Shown: positions 1-17,690, counted from the stretch's first letter. The stretch is 64,000 nucleotides of DNA from Nautilus pompilius (GCA_018389105.1 JACATO010000317.1:3071001-3135000), one strand, 5' to 3'. The notes: generated from the letters alone by a model not told the origin. Numbers and translations: made by a program.

Positions 1-324
1 TACCATTCATATTGTAAACAAAGACAACTTATACTGAAATTAATATTTTATTTTTACTGTGCAGAATTTTAATTAAAAGCGGACACAAATAAAAAAGAGT
101 GTGCGCTGTATAATATATTTACATATGCCGCTGTGGTTTCAGGTGCAGCCATAAAGCTATATTATCTTAGCTCTGTAAATGTCTAAGGAGTAAGAGAGGA
201 TGGAAGTTGTGTGGAGAGCTGACATGATCCATCGATAACGACAGTGTGGGTTGCAGCTTTCTTTCCTCCATTTATAAAGAAATCATGGAGTGTGGACTGT
301 TTTGTCTTCTCCCGCTTCTCGCTA

Positions 325-745
325 GGAATCATGGAAGTTTCTGCGCAGCGTGAGTTCGCCAAACCAACCTCTACCAGCTGTGGAAGTCTCAGACCATCCT
401 TCAGAATTCCGTAGACGGTCCTCTGCCTTTGCCATTATCAAAGCAGAACTTAAAGACAAATTTCGCTGGTTCTTATCCCCGACTCATACTGCCACCATTC
501 TCTCCATACGTAAATTTCTTGTCCGATTTAACTTCGCAGACGTTAGAGGAGAGGCTGGGCTGACCTACACTTAATTTTATCAGCACTATTCAGAATTATT
601 TTAGTGGTAGAGCCAGATAAACCAAAACGCTTACCAACGTCCGCCTGACGTTCACCGACTGCCATTCGACGATTAGCTTCCGCCTTCTGCTCCGACGTGA
701 TCACTGCTCTATCACCATCACCTGATTTCCATTGCACAGACATGT
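325..745 (-). pseudogene. Tigger/pogo-type transposase N-terminal remnant
   Basis: Read on the minus strand, this stretch gives the N-terminal DNA-binding part of a Tigger/pogo transposase (CENP-B-like fold). The first helix-turn-helix is seen in one frame at about 560-745, with a lysine/glycine/aspartate-rich start, then RAVITSEQKAEANRRM and GERQADVGKRFGLSGST. After a frameshift the second helix-turn-helix follows at about 330-460, with SSALIMAKAED and GRGWFGELTLRRNFH, which fits the family's motif of an alanine-serine-arginine-glycine-tryptophan core before the CENP-B-type recognition helix. Stops and frame changes lie between the two parts. I could not follow the DDE catalytic domain further left. 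This is a dead fragment of a cut-and-paste transposon; the family is inferred from motif pattern only. Confidence 0.7.
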
Positions 746-3710
746 TGGGTATAAATTTACTCAATATTTTTTTTTTTTTTTACAGTAAAAGTCAATTTTA
801 GAAAACTGAACCCTTGACAATTAACACTGACGAAAATGGCGGTAGGGAAACAACTGAGAATAAATGTCATATAAAGATGCTATTTTGGTTCGGCAGAAAA
901 TAAAGGTGACTTCGTTTACAGTGTAGACTAATATTTGTTAAGACGATTTTCAAATTGATTTATGCTATCATTATTTCTGTCGGCAATTTATTTCACTCTA
1001 AGTATTTCATTAGTAAAAATGATTTCGTATATCGGACTGTGATTATGACAAATAATATTAAACAGCTAAACAAATTTTTAATTCGATACTATCGAGGTAC
1101 ACTCACAAAATTTTTATGCATCAGGTCTTTTTGAATATTTGAATGTAGGCAAGGGAAGTAGGTGCAATACATGTGCAAAACCAGACACCGTTGGACTGAG
1201 ATTCGCTCTATGTAGACCGACTAAAAAATAATCAGAGGAGCAATAATAAATTTCAGTGTGCAGAATATCATCACCATTCCATTCAATTACATTACTTGTT
1301 AGAGTGTAAGATATCAGATAGTTAAAATCATGTTGTGCACTAACATATAAATTAATAATTATTATAAAATAGTTTAATGTAATATTATTTATGGAAATAT
1401 TCTATCCTGTAACCAATCAGCAACCACTACTATTGATTTTACAACAAATATAAAACATTGTGTTACCATAATTTTGTCTAGCACTGTGCAGATATTCCAT
1501 TCTTTTGTTCATTTGCATGGCATAGGGATTTATCCTGTTTCTAGGAAAATAATTTTGTTGCTCAGAATTCCTTTTTTACACGGACGCCACTTATTTGGGA
1601 ACATACAAAAAAGATGTTTAAAGTGGCTATTCTTTTCAAATTATAAACTATTATGATGTCACAAAAATATACATAAAATATTATTTTACAGTTGTGTCAC
1701 TGCGGCGATGACGTCAGCTCGTACGTTTGTCGTGTTGCAATGGTAAATCAGCAGTCTTTATACATGTTATTCATACTAATCAAATGCACCTACTTACTAT
1801 TTTGCAACATTCTTTATTACCATCGCCGGACAAACAGTAATCTTCAACTTTAATAACTGGGAACTACTATTTTCTTATTTACTCCCGTGCAGATGTCACT
1901 TAGAAACGGTCTTCTGGCTCCGCATGTCAGCTGCTGAAGATTAATATTGCTATTTAGTGTAATAAATGATGCAGTGCGTTGTATTAAACTAACATTTACA
2001 TCAAGTAAAAGTAAGTAAAGTCCGTCTTTACACGACATTCGATAAAGATTGAGTCTACATTTACTGACACATTACATTTTTTTCCCCCCCTCAGTCATAA
2101 ATTGGAGAAGGTTTGCGACACACATGCTGCTTCTTCAGATGCAGCTATTCGTGTATACGACACCGGCCAACTTTGAAAACAATCAAACTCTTGGGAGGAG
2201 AATATAACTGGGCGTTTTAAACAGTTAAAATAATTTACAAAATAGCGCATAGATAAGAAGTGGGAGACCTCACGCAGAATTCGCAGCCAAGGCTAAATAT
2301 TTACTGCAGGCCGCGACCGTCAAAATGGCCGAAAGAAAGCAAATCTTTCTTGGAGCATTTGCTGATATTTTTGCTCCGAAAGCCATTTAAAAAGAACTAG
2401 GGGAAAATATGAGAATACTTGACAAACGATTTTGTTAAACATTGCAAAGTAATCAGATCAGTGTGAATAGAATGTAAATAAAACGACAAAAGGTAACATC
2501 TGCGGCGGAGAGCAGACGTCGCACAGGTTGGCCATGGCTCCGTGTTCGCAGGGCCGGTTCATTCTCACGGCGATGAAAGAGCATCTCAGGGCTGCTGCGT
2601 GAATGTGTTACTGTGGGGGAAAAAAACAGGATAAAACCTCACCTTTGTCAGGTATTCTATGCTTCCCCCTATTTCTGTTTGAAGCTTTCAAAGAAAAGCC
2701 GTTCAACTAAAGTATTATCTTTTTAATAACTGTATTAACTAGCCAAGCAAAACTTCTGACCCGATATCGCCATTAGTCGTTTCTCTGAGCGTATCCCTGG
2801 TTTTAAGGTAACGAGGACTTCACCCTTGACCCGTCCACTCCAAAATGGGCACCTAACAGACCAATGCACATTTCTGTGTATATAACGATTTCGTATATTC
2901 GCAGCTCTACTGACGTCGAAAAACATGGCCGTTGTCTAATGATAGTGAATAATATAAATTCTTTTCTGCCGGGTTTATTCTATTGCAGTCCATCCAGTCT
3001 GTGTGAACAATTTTTTTCTCGAAGGTACAATTCGCATACGTGAACCCTTCGGAAGCTGACAGCCGGTTAGCCCGTCTATAAGCCCAAACCCACAACCCAC
3101 CAACACCTGGGTGTCGGGAGATAAGTCGGACGACGACAGACACCAGATTATACGTCTACCCCCGGAGGCAACAAGTATGTGGAAAAAAGAAATAAATGAA
3201 ATATTCATTAAATTTAATTCAGGACACCTGTCTTTTAACTATACTTTCACTTTTATAGCTGGTCGGACGGTGCCGCACTCTTCTCGGTCCTATTTTAAAG
3301 TTAAAGTTTAGTTAAATCGCGCTTATGTTTCTGTATACTACATAAAACTAAAGCGGAAGTTTGTATTTAGGGAAGATTCTCCACCCACCTCTCTGATGCG
3401 TGAAGGGTTCTGCTTTTTGTATTAGATTAGATTTTAATGCCTGTAAAAGTAAAAAAAATATACAGCACGTATAGAGAAACTGCGCCCCGATACGTCCGGT
3501 GTTAAGCCAACTCTTTCTAACACATTCAGTTTTAATCGTTATTTCGTTTTAGACCTTATAGTTGTTAAGGGCTTTAAATAAAGGCAAACTTCAGACAACA
3601 AAATTTAAACTTACATAGAAACCAAATGACACCGTAACACGTCTACATTTTCGATATCGACGGATCTTTTATCAGTGAAATGACAACAGAACAGAACAAT
3701 GAAGCTTACT
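746..3710. other. Non-coding stretch, nothing recognised
   Basis: This is AT-rich sequence with short ORFs that resemble nothing I know. It contains a YY1-like AAAATGGCGG motif at 833-842, not followed by a useful ORF, and a perfect CRE palindrome TGACGTCA at 1709-1716. I see no transposon ends or tandem repeats here. Confidence 0.5.
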
Positions 3711-3711
3711 T

Positions 3712-4124
3712 TGTATGACCACAGACTTTGTCTACAGACGATGACCACACGACTTTGTCTGCAGATCATGACCACACGACTTTGTCTGCAGATCATGACC
3801 ACACGACTTTGTCTACAGACGATGACCACAGACTTTGTCTGCAGATCATGACCACACGACTTTGTCTGCAGACGATGACCACACGACTTTGTCTGCAGAC
3901 GATGACCACACGACTTTGTCTACAGACGATGACCACACGACTTTGTCTGCAGACGATGACCACACGACTTTGTCTGCAGATCATGACCACACGACTTTGT
4001 CTGCAGACGATGACCACACGACTTTGTCTGCAGACGATGACCACACGACTTTGTCTGCAGATCATGACCACACGACTTTGTCTACAGACGATGACCACAG
4101 ACTTTGTCTGCAGACGATGACCAC
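3712..4124. repeat. 27-bp minisatellite, about 15 copies
   Basis: A tandem array has a 27-bp unit containing GATGACCACACGACTTTG followed by TCTGCAG and a two-base variable end (AC or ATC type). Some units lack three bases (CACAGACTTT rather than CACACGACTTT), making them 24 bp. Because both lengths are multiples of three, several frames stay open on both strands for 100-130 codons, giving nine-residue repeats such as DDHTTLSAD. The open frames follow from repeat length and are not by themselves evidence of coding. Mixed order of the two variants suggests unequal exchange or replication slippage. Confidence 0.95.
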
Positions 4125-9070
<4,946 letters not shown>

Positions 9071-9078
9071 TAAGATGC

Positions 9079-9094
9079 TAACCCTAACCCTAAC
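9079..9094 (-). repeat. Short telomere-like (CCCTAA) repeat
   Basis: TAACCCTAACCCTAAC is two and a half units of the metazoan telomere repeat TTAGGG read on the minus strand. It is too short for a telomere and is best seen as an interstitial telomere-like motif or chance. Confidence 0.7.
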
Positions 9095-9299
9095 GCTTCT
9101 ATTCGGAAGGGGTAGGTGGCGTCCCTACCTCTGAACGAACGAGGATGGAGAGGTTGTTTAGTAAATCTGGAGCAAATTGCTAGCTGCCAATGATTGAGGA
9201 ACTTAGGACCGGAATTCTGCTGACCTGGTGGTCAGCCGCCTTCCCCGCAGTTTAGCGCAGATTCTTCTCATTACCACCGATAATTCTGGCAATTAAAAA

Positions 9300-10620
9300 A
9301 GAAGAAGGGATTAGGGGGGGCGGCGTCCGTGCGCGATATTTGACACGAGAGCGCGCTCTACTGCGAGACCTCTTTCGTGATTATGGCAAGATGTGAACTT
9401 GTTTAGATCTTGCATCCTCCTCGTTTGCCTTAAGCAGCCCTTTCAGTTAGTCCGCTACCCAGGCTCATTGACAGGGGCCCGACGTTTTCAAGCGAAGATT
9501 ACAGACGCCCCCAAATCAAATCTAACGGAGAGAGTAAAGAGCGCGCGTGTGGTGCTTAACATGCTAGGATAATTATACCAGCAACGCGGTCGGCTCCAAG
9601 TCTGTATCATCTTATAGCCCTCACTCCCTAATTTTATTATTATTATTATTATTATTTTTAAGATAGAATTTTAAGTTTGCAGCCATTAATGATCGCTCCC
9701 TGACGCCACCTCGGTTCGGGCGGAAACAGCAGCGTTTAAGAGAATTTCCAGATCTTTATTTACGACCATATGACCGGCACCGCTGCCTCTTGAGAGACTT
9801 GCCAGCGGTGAAGGGATCTCGCCGGGTCTCAGCGACTCTTACTTCTTTTCTCAACACACCCCCCCTCCTCAGAAATAACTACAACAGCAAAACTCGACAC
9901 ATAGGTTCACAAAAATGTGCTGTGGAAGTCTCATCCGGATGAGAAGATAAAAAATTACTGCGTAGTGAACCGTGACTGGCTGACAGCGATTCGGCGGCTG
10001 ACGAAGAGATGCGAGCGATTCAGAGACGCTGCGAGAACCAGACGCCTTTCTCAACTAGAGTTACATCGCATCGCCATAGAAAAGGTCGCAGCCCCCCCCC
10101 TTATTGGGTTTCGAGTTTCTGGGGGACATCTATTTTCTACTCTATTACCCTTCTTTTTTTTTTACATGCATGCATCGTCGGTAAAGGTTCGCTCGCATCT
10201 CAGGTGGTTTCGCTACTACGATCTGGAATTACCCTCCCGTCTTCTTTCCGTAACAAAGGGAATTCCCGATCCGAGTTTAAGGAGCTAAAAATCGGTTCGA
10301 TAACAGATCCGTCGCAAGTCGGCCGTGTTACCGCGCTGTTGACGCACGGCCCGAGCATCAGTCAGGGAGCCGAGGAGACTCGGGCGCCCAAGCGCAGTGT
10401 TTTCGTGTTACAATCACCAGTCTCCACTCGTGCCGCGACATTCACGTGATATCCGGCGAGAACGAGAGCACACGTGTGAACGCCACGCGGGGACGTGTTT
10501 CTAACGCACTCGTGAAATGAGAAGACACGGCCCTTTGTCGGCTGTAGCTCCCGTTCCTTCACTCGTTATTGCTGCCGTCTTGTTGGCGTTGGCTCGCTCT
10601 CTTATAGGAACGATTTAAAA
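9300..10620. promoter_or_regulatory. CpG-dense segment, possible CpG island
   Basis: Compared with the AT-rich surroundings, this segment is visibly enriched in CpG (for example runs of GCGCG near 9340-9355 and 9541-9548, and many CG steps at 10260-10560). It also holds a 25-bp ATT tract at 9632-9656. ORFs of 123 and 146 codons at 9917-10449 overlap in different frames, as expected of GC-rich DNA, and match no family I know. A promoter or unmethylated island is an inference from base composition only. Confidence 0.4.
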
Positions 10621-11043
10621 TTACTAAACAACAGAAGTTTTTATTAAATTTAAACCAACGCAATGTCGTAAAAGGCTCCATCTACCAGAGACATGCAGCT
10701 GATTATAAACAAAACAAAAAAATAAAATGAATTTTAAATTCACACGGCTCGTCTCTTGTTTGTTTTCCGGGTGCCGTGCGCTTTAAGAACTGTTTAAAGG
10801 GAGATTGCGTAAGGTGCTTCCTTTAACTTATGAAAAAAGTAGTAAAATACAGCTATAAAACAAGAAGACCAAGTAACATTAGAAACTTCCCAAGGAGTCA
10901 ATAACAGCTTTGAGTCGCGTATTCATTAAGACTCTGCTTACTCAATTAAGTTACGTTAAGTTTGGTAGTTTTATTTCACACTATTTGGACACTTATGTCT
11001 CTGCTAACGTCTGAATAAAATCGAGAATAAAGAAAGAAAGAAG

Positions 11044-11645
11044 AGCACAGAAATAGAGGAGAGAACACTAACAGGTAGGAGGGTACAAAGGTTCATAAAC
11101 AGAGAGAATGTTCTCAGGTAGGAGGATACTGAGGTTCAGAAATAAAGAGAACACCGACAGGTAGGAGGATACAGAGGTTCATAAATAGAGAGAACACCGA
11201 CAGGTAGGAGGATACTGAGGTTCAGAAATAGAGAGAACACCGTCAGGTAGGACGGTACAAAGGTTCATAAATAGAGAGAACACCGTCAGGTAGGACGGTA
11301 CAGGGGTTCATAAATAGAGAGAACACCGTCAGGTAGGACGGTACAGGGGTTCATAAATAGAGAGAACACCGTCAGGTAGGACGGTACAGGGGTTCATAAA
11401 TAGAGAGAACACCGTCAGGTAGGACGGTACAGGGGTTCATAAATAGAGAGAACACCGTCAGGTAGGAGGGTACAGGGGTTCAGAGATCGAGAGAACACTG
11501 TCAGGTAGGAGGGTACAGGGGTTCAGAGATCGAGAGAACACCGACAGGTAAGACGGTACAGGGGTTCAGAGATCGAGAGAACACCGACAGGTAAGACGGT
11601 ACAGGGGTTCAGAGATAGAGAGAACACAGTCAGGTAGGACGGTAG
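11044..11645. repeat. 43-bp minisatellite, about 14 copies
   Basis: The tandem unit contains GGTTCATAAATAGAGAGAAC, then ACCGTCAGGTAGG and ACGGTACAGG. Successive units are spaced 43 bp apart (for example CACCGTCAGG at 11281 and 11324). Units from about 11246 to 11460 are nearly identical, while those at both ends carry shared variants (GTTCAGAGATCG on the right, GAGGATACTGAG on the left). That pattern fits recent homogenisation of the array centre. The unit is not a multiple of three, so no ORF runs through it. Confidence 0.95.
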
Positions 11646-12753
11646 AGAGCTTTAGTTAACTCGCCCGAGTAGATATTGTTAGAACTTTACTGGAGGTTGA
11701 CTGTTTACTTTTGCCAACCATGTGTGCGATTTTAAGAAAAGAAAAATTATCAGGTTTTCAAAATGATAATGAAAAAGAAATAAAACCCATAAAATAGATT
11801 TGGAGGGAACTGTGGAATATGATTTAACAGTTTAAAAAACAAAACGTTGGTTAGTTTTGTGTTTACTGGGGTTTGTCTGATCCTGCTTGTTTTCTACATT
11901 CTTCTGTTAGTTTTCGGGGTTAGAAACTTTAAACGTCGGTATGGAAAGAATTAAAAGGTGAGGTTTCCTCATCGAGCAGATAGAGTTCTGCACGCGATGG
12001 CACCAGACTTCATTGCACTAAGTTTCTCCAAGCATTTATATATATAATGAGGTATTGTTTATTTTAAAAAGTAGGTGGAAATCAAATGCCGTATAAAGTC
12101 TGGAAAAAAACGTAGGCAATCTTTTTAAATCATATGCAGATTTAATGATGGCTGCCATGTTGTTTAACTGAAAAACTAAGGTTGGTTTCTGAAAGTTGCT
12201 TGGATTTTGTTAGGTTTGTGCAGTGGAGAGGGGCCCGCGTCCCCCTGAACCAGTCAAAGACCGGAGACTTGTTTAATCTTGTGTATTTATTCACTTTGCT
12301 TCAGCTCTCTGTGTGCTGGTTCCACTGTCTAATTACCAAGTGTTTATAAGCGGCTGGACGGCTGCTGTAAAATATTCAAAGTTACTTCTGGAATTCGCGA
12401 TACAATGAAAGAAGAAACAACCTGTATATTCTTCAGGCGCGTCCGCGCACGCGCTGCCTAGAATGGCACCTTCATCATGAACGACGATTATTACCTGGTA
12501 AAATAAACCAGGAAAGTTATTACATTTTGCTTTTAAATTAACAGTTCATCATACTTCGTGAAACCTTGAGAATAGGAGCCGGTAGTTCTAACCAGCGGTT
12601 GTAAAATCGCAGTAAGATAGTAAAACGTACATGAACGGCCTATTTAGTGGGGGAGAAACGCTGTTGTTCATCAAGAACGTTGGATGTGACAGCTCAGGGA
12701 AGCTAACGGTGTATAACTTGTAAACAATCGGACGACGTGCATAATAGGTCCCG

Positions 12754-12756
<3 letters not shown>

Positions 12757-12803
<47 letters not shown>

Positions 12804-12830
12804 TTATTACAGATAGAGAGAGAGAGAGAC
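12757..12830. repeat. (GA)n microsatellite
   Basis: A pure AG dinucleotide run at 12757-12801, then a short unique spacer (TGTTATTACAG), then a second short GA tract to about 12830. Confidence 0.95.
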
Positions 12831-13139
12831 TACCATTAAGAATATGAAATTATCGTCGTAGCAATATTATTTATATAGACAAAGAACAAGATATTAAATA
12901 CAGGTGAAAAACAGACCTACCAGGTATCCGCCACAGTATCCACGAGATACAGAAGGAGGTAAGACACGCTAGGCGAAAGCCCAGGCCGAGTTTAAGTGAT
13001 GGTAGAACGGAAGATTCCACTTAGACTCTAGGGTGGAGACAATAGGACAACAAAATATATTTAAAGTCTATTTAGACACGAAAGCGACGCAAGCAGAACG
13101 TTAATAACATTGAGTTATTCGTTTTTTATTGCTTATTGG

Positions 13140-13256
13140 GGAATTAGTTTAGGGTCAGTTTAGAATTAGTTAGCGTTATTTTATGGTTAATTTAGAATTA
13201 GTGTTAGCTAGTGGTCAGTTTAAGGTCAGTTTAGAGTCACTTTAAAATTAGACTTA
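13140..13256. repeat. Degenerate TTAG/GTCAGTTTAG short repeat
   Basis: A run of imperfect short repeats built from TTAG, GGTCAGTTTA and GAATTAG words occupies this stretch. The period is irregular (about 9-20 bases), so it looks like an old, decayed simple repeat. Confidence 0.6.
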
Positions 13257-14374
13257 GCTGCATATTTATAAAATGGTAAGGTTTAAGTGAGCATTATATA
13301 AAAAAATTCCCACATATATTCCAGATTCCTAAATAAATATAAGTTTATTTTTAAATAACGATCTCTGTAACTAGTATTCAATGTTTTAGTACTTTAATTA
13401 GTCATCTATTTATTACTATTTTACTCACACCTTCGGTGTAAAATTTCTGGAAAGAGATGGGCTGCTGTGTTGAATACAGTGGCTTCTTTGGTGAGTTAGC
13501 CAAGATTATTTTACAGCTTTTTTGATACCATATGCATATTAATATTATCACGTAGTTACTTACAATTTATTCTCTTGGTAAATCTTAAATAAATAGATAA
13601 AACAACAAAAACTAACTCTGAACATTAGTCTCTCCTTTAATCGGCGCTCAATCTGTTTGTTGTACAAATTCAAATGTTCACTCGAGCGCTTATTGTAATT
13701 TATTTCTTCAAAATGCTCATTACATTTGCTTGTTCGTCAGTATAGTAATGAAGATTTGGCTGAGTGGGTAAAAATAGCTGGAAAATTACATTAGCTTGTT
13801 AGCCAGCATAGTAATGGAAATTTAACTGAGTAGGTATAAATACATGGAAAAACATAATTAGGCAAACTTATCCTCATATAATAATGGGTAAGCTCTCTGG
13901 GCATTAGAACGTTGTGCTGTACTGATGTGAGATCTAATTTTGGCCTTTGTGTAATAATAAGTAATGTTTAAGTTAACTATATATGTGGAAATTAGTAAAA
14001 TAATTAAATTTTAAAAATTTAAGAATAAATAAACAATTATATATATAATGGTGAGTCCTGCTAACCAATCAAAGACAGTTTCTCGTGTTTTAGTAACTCT
14101 CATAAAACAAGTCCCTTATCTCTATATCTCAAAATCTGAAGGCCTATCTTACAATGAATGTAAATCAACTGTGAATGATGAACTACATGATTTCTGACCA
14201 ATCGGATCGGCGACAAAGTTTATGGCTGCTGATGTGAAATTCTTGTTCTTATATATATGAACCGGTTAATACTTTTCTAGGTTCACCCTTTCCGTTAACC
14301 ACATTCTCGGTAGATGGTGACTTCGGCACGTTCATCTCCGCGCTAAACTTGCGTCTTGGGCACACGGCAATTGG

Positions 14375-14656
14375 AAAATGGCGGCCCCTGTGATGTATTC
14401 GGGGCTTGGAGAGAGTCGGCTCAAGGTCGAAACAAATCGCGGAATGGCTCTCTGCCATTTCTCATCAAATGTAGACGCGACGATAGCGGCGGTTGTGAGG
14501 AAAGGAAGACGGTTTCGTGTGCTACATCCTCACTTCTCCTCGTTTTTAGCTCTTTCTTTTAATCCTCCGAAGCTGCGGTGTTCTCAGGTATCCCGTTTTC
14601 TCTTCCGCGAGTTGTTTTACAGACTTCCTACCCTGGAAACAGACCGTTTTTTTTAA
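14375..14656 (+). CDS. Candidate first exon: 92-codon ORF starting in a YY1-type motif
   Basis: AAAATGGCGGC at 14375-14385 matches the YY1-type promoter motif often found at animal housekeeping gene starts, in which the ATG can be the start codon. Here the ATG at 14378 has A at -3 and G at +4, a strong Kozak context, and opens 92 codons beginning MAAPVMYSGLGES. A possible splice donor (CAG then GTATCC) occurs at about 14586-14594. I do not recognise the protein: it has no domain or signal peptide that I can see, and the ending (ETDRFF) looks like chance. The segment is slightly CpG-rich. It could be a promoter with a short first exon or simply coincidence. Confidence 0.2.
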   Translation, partial: KMAAPVMYSGLGESRLKVETNRGMALCHFSSNVDATIAAVVRKGRRFRVLHPHFSSFLALSFNPPKLRCSQVSRFLFRELFYRLPTLETDRFF

Positions 14657-15122
14657 CACCGCGTATATAACTTTAAAATAGGCATAGAATGATAAGCAAG
14701 GGCTTATTTTATTTGGACTGTGTCTCTCCTATTGTTATTATTTTTTCCTTGGAAACTAATGGTAAGATGTATGTGTAATGCGTAATGGTTAACTGGCATC
14801 GTATAGTTTTACGTTGCTTTTATTTTTAACTTTTCCCGGATTAAAAAGACACGTAATACTACTATTTCATTGTTGATGCTACGCCAGGCGAGAGTCTGCG
14901 AAAATGTGGTGCAGCAATTATAGCTGCCGGCATCTGTCTGGCGAACAACCACTCCGACTAGTGAAAGCTGTTATAGATCTCCCAACATTAAAGGTTAGAA
15001 GATACAACCCCCCCCAGAGAATCATACGTACAAGAGAAACGGGAAAGAGCGCAGCGTACTTTCTCTACTACTTCGCTAACCACCAAACAAAACAAATTAA
15101 TAAACGTTTTGTTTTAATATAA

Positions 15123-17385
15123 CTTACTCAAACACTGTTTTGTTTTATCGTGATTGTTTATTAAAATTACTCATTAATTTTCACTGCCACAATTCCCCTA
15201 CTGCTAACGTATAAGCTGAAAGACGACCCTATTAATTAAGAAGTAATTTCTAAGTGTTTAACCATACACTATAGATATAACCGTAGCTCTTTAGTCTCCA
15301 GAGATTAGAAATATCGATTACATTTAAATCTTCAGTTTCTTAATTATCGGAGTTATCCTGAGCCAAACTGGTTTGAGTCGCTTTGTAGCTTAAGAATATT
15401 GAACACAGATCTGTTTCAGAAATATTCTGTTAATACCCAAGAGTTTCCGGTCACAGTTATAAAACTCATAAATATCCCTCTTCTATTTTTACTTTAACAG
15501 AGCTGGAAGAAGCAAACATGTTTGGATTATAGACGACTTTAAATTCATTTTATTAATTGACAATAAAATACAATATTATCGGCATTTATGAAGTAAATCG
15601 TGAAAGGTTCTCAGCTAAAGATACATAAATGTAAAAGCCGGAAGAAAGTTTAAATGTTACGCGAAATATCAAGAAAGGAAAGAAAAAGAAAAAAAATTGC
15701 TATTTTTCAAGGGATTCGCAAACTGATCAATGCCAAAAAAAAGCACATTAAAACAGGGCATCAGAGATTAGTTTATCTATTTTTTTTAAAGAAATGTTCT
15801 GCTCTTTAGCATAAAGTCATCGAGACAGGAATTATCCCGTTCGGCTCTTACTTAGCTACTCTGGTGAGGAAACGAACAAAGAGAAGAGTATAAACTTCTG
15901 CGTCTAAAAGACAAGATCAGGAGCGTAGGAAAGCGGCAATCTTTGGAAATCTTTGAATTTCCGTAGCCATCGAATACCAGATCACACGTGTGGCAAAATA
16001 ATAATTACTTTTTTAGTTTGTTTTTTTTTGAACAACAAAGTAACCGACTTAAGTCTCCCTCTCCCCCCCTAAATCGCACACACGGAGAAGGAGGAATATT
16101 TGGGAAACTTCTGTGATTTCCTGACTACAAAATAAAAAAAAGAAAAAACAAACTTAACCTTAAAATGCGATAATGCGTCGAAAGGGCGGAATTACTGAAT
16201 ACTCCAGTAAGGAATGGGATGAGGGCCACGGTTTAAGAATAGAAATTTAGCGGAAGGTGGGAGCTTTTCCAGGAGATTATTACACCAATAAACATCTTCA
16301 CAATGAATACCGTGTTCTTGAGACTGGCAGAGAGAGGAGTAGGTGACGCGTGGTGTTCACCGAGGGTGCTGCTTGGTGACTGCCTATTAACGCACCTTTG
16401 GAGAAAAGTGCGCATTGCTGCTCTGACATCAGACCATGTATGGTGTGGACAGGGTTAACGGCAATGAGATCACGCGCAGTGGTAGCGTTGTATTTTAAGT
16501 ACCAAATAAGAGACTGGTTACAGTCTTGGTTCGGTAAAACTGGCACGGTTCGTGTGTGCATTATGCGAAACGCAAGGGACGGACCTTTTTCTTATTGTTT
16601 CATCTTCCTCTCATCTTCCTGCTCTCCAAATGTTTAATTCCGGTTTTCATCGCGAAGAACATGAGGCGTTTCCCGCTTATTAGCACATCCGTCAAACTTT
16701 CGCCTCATTAAACCAGGCAAGAAAAGTTTGCGTGTATAACTTTTCTGCTTAATTCTAGTTTCCTTTCTCCTCTCTGGAGATCTGAGGAACTCTGCGCCAG
16801 CTCAAAAACCGCACGTATAGTTCTCAAACCTCCGGCCATACAAGTGGTGTTTACTTTCCGACCTTTTGTCGTAAGATTTCTCATCAGCGAAATATTTTTC
16901 ACACTCGCATTATTTAATTGGCAGTTCTGGAACTATGGCTGCCGGTGTAAATTCACTCCTACATCTAGAAACACCATCTTAAGGAACAGGCCCTCGGTAA
17001 AATAAAAAGGGAAGATAAACATGAAACACTGAGGTTACTGGACATAATTCCATTACATTCACTACATTAAGAAATAAACATTTGTTTTAATGTGTCCTTC
17101 GTTAGTCCATGAAGTAAAAAAATTATTTTAGGAATTATTTTTTTCAATACTGTATGTAAATTATTTTCTTGGTTTTGGCTTTTGTTTAACAGAGAAATGT
17201 AGAGCTGCCTGCCATATTAACTTGGGCACTATCTTATTTAATGAATACGAGAAAAATGTAATATTTAAAATCTGATTATATATAGTTAGGCACATGATTC
17301 ATGTACATTAACACCAGGCTGAAAACAGACGGATAATGTGATATTGCAGCTTAGTCGAAGGTGTTTTCTAGGGACGACTAAAGTG
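15123..17385. other. Non-coding stretch, nothing recognised
   Basis: AT-rich sequence with oligo-A and oligo-T runs. Overlapping ORFs at 16233-16637 on both strands are 60-87 codons long and show no known motif. Confidence 0.45.
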
Positions 17386-17389
17386 TGGC

Positions 17390-17690
17390 CAGAGTCAATC
17401 AACAGTTCGGCAAAAGATTTTGATATTCCTCGATCTGTGGCCAATATTATCGCCAAGTGAACCTAAACGAAAGCCACTTTCGTTGTAAAGCGATCCGAAA
17501 GGCATTCTAGGACAAGATAATGCCAATTATTGCCACATCAACAGTCACCGTCAAGTTTCTCTTATATACATCGTCCTTGCAACAGACGTGGCTACGGAGG
17601 GTGAGCATCGCGTGAGAAACACCTTCTGTCGGCCAGGAATGGAAGACTTTCATCTTAGGGCCACCAGATGTTTCTCTTTATTACGCGTGA
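17390..17690 (+). pseudogene. Possible Tc1-like transposase N-terminal remnant
   Basis: Two short stretches, in frames broken by stops, resemble the N-terminal part of Tc1-like transposases. The first, KDFDIPRSVANIIAK at about 17412-17456, resembles the second helix of the DNA-binding domain (family pattern: short helix, P-R/S-T-V, then I-I-K). The second, ASREKHLLSARNGRLSS at about 17600-17660, resembles the segment just before the catalytic domain (family pattern A-R-x-K-P-L-L-S). Spacing between them fits, but many stops intervene and no catalytic motif follows. This is a weak call. Confidence 0.35.

Noticed and set aside
1691..1740. Possible 50-bp exon between a TTTACAG acceptor and a GTAAAT donor
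   Set aside because: Splice-like words are common by chance in AT-rich DNA, and the encoded peptide resembles nothing I know.
3712..4124. CRISPR-like appearance of regularly spaced repeats
   Set aside because: Units are directly adjacent tandem copies without unique spacers, in a eukaryotic context.
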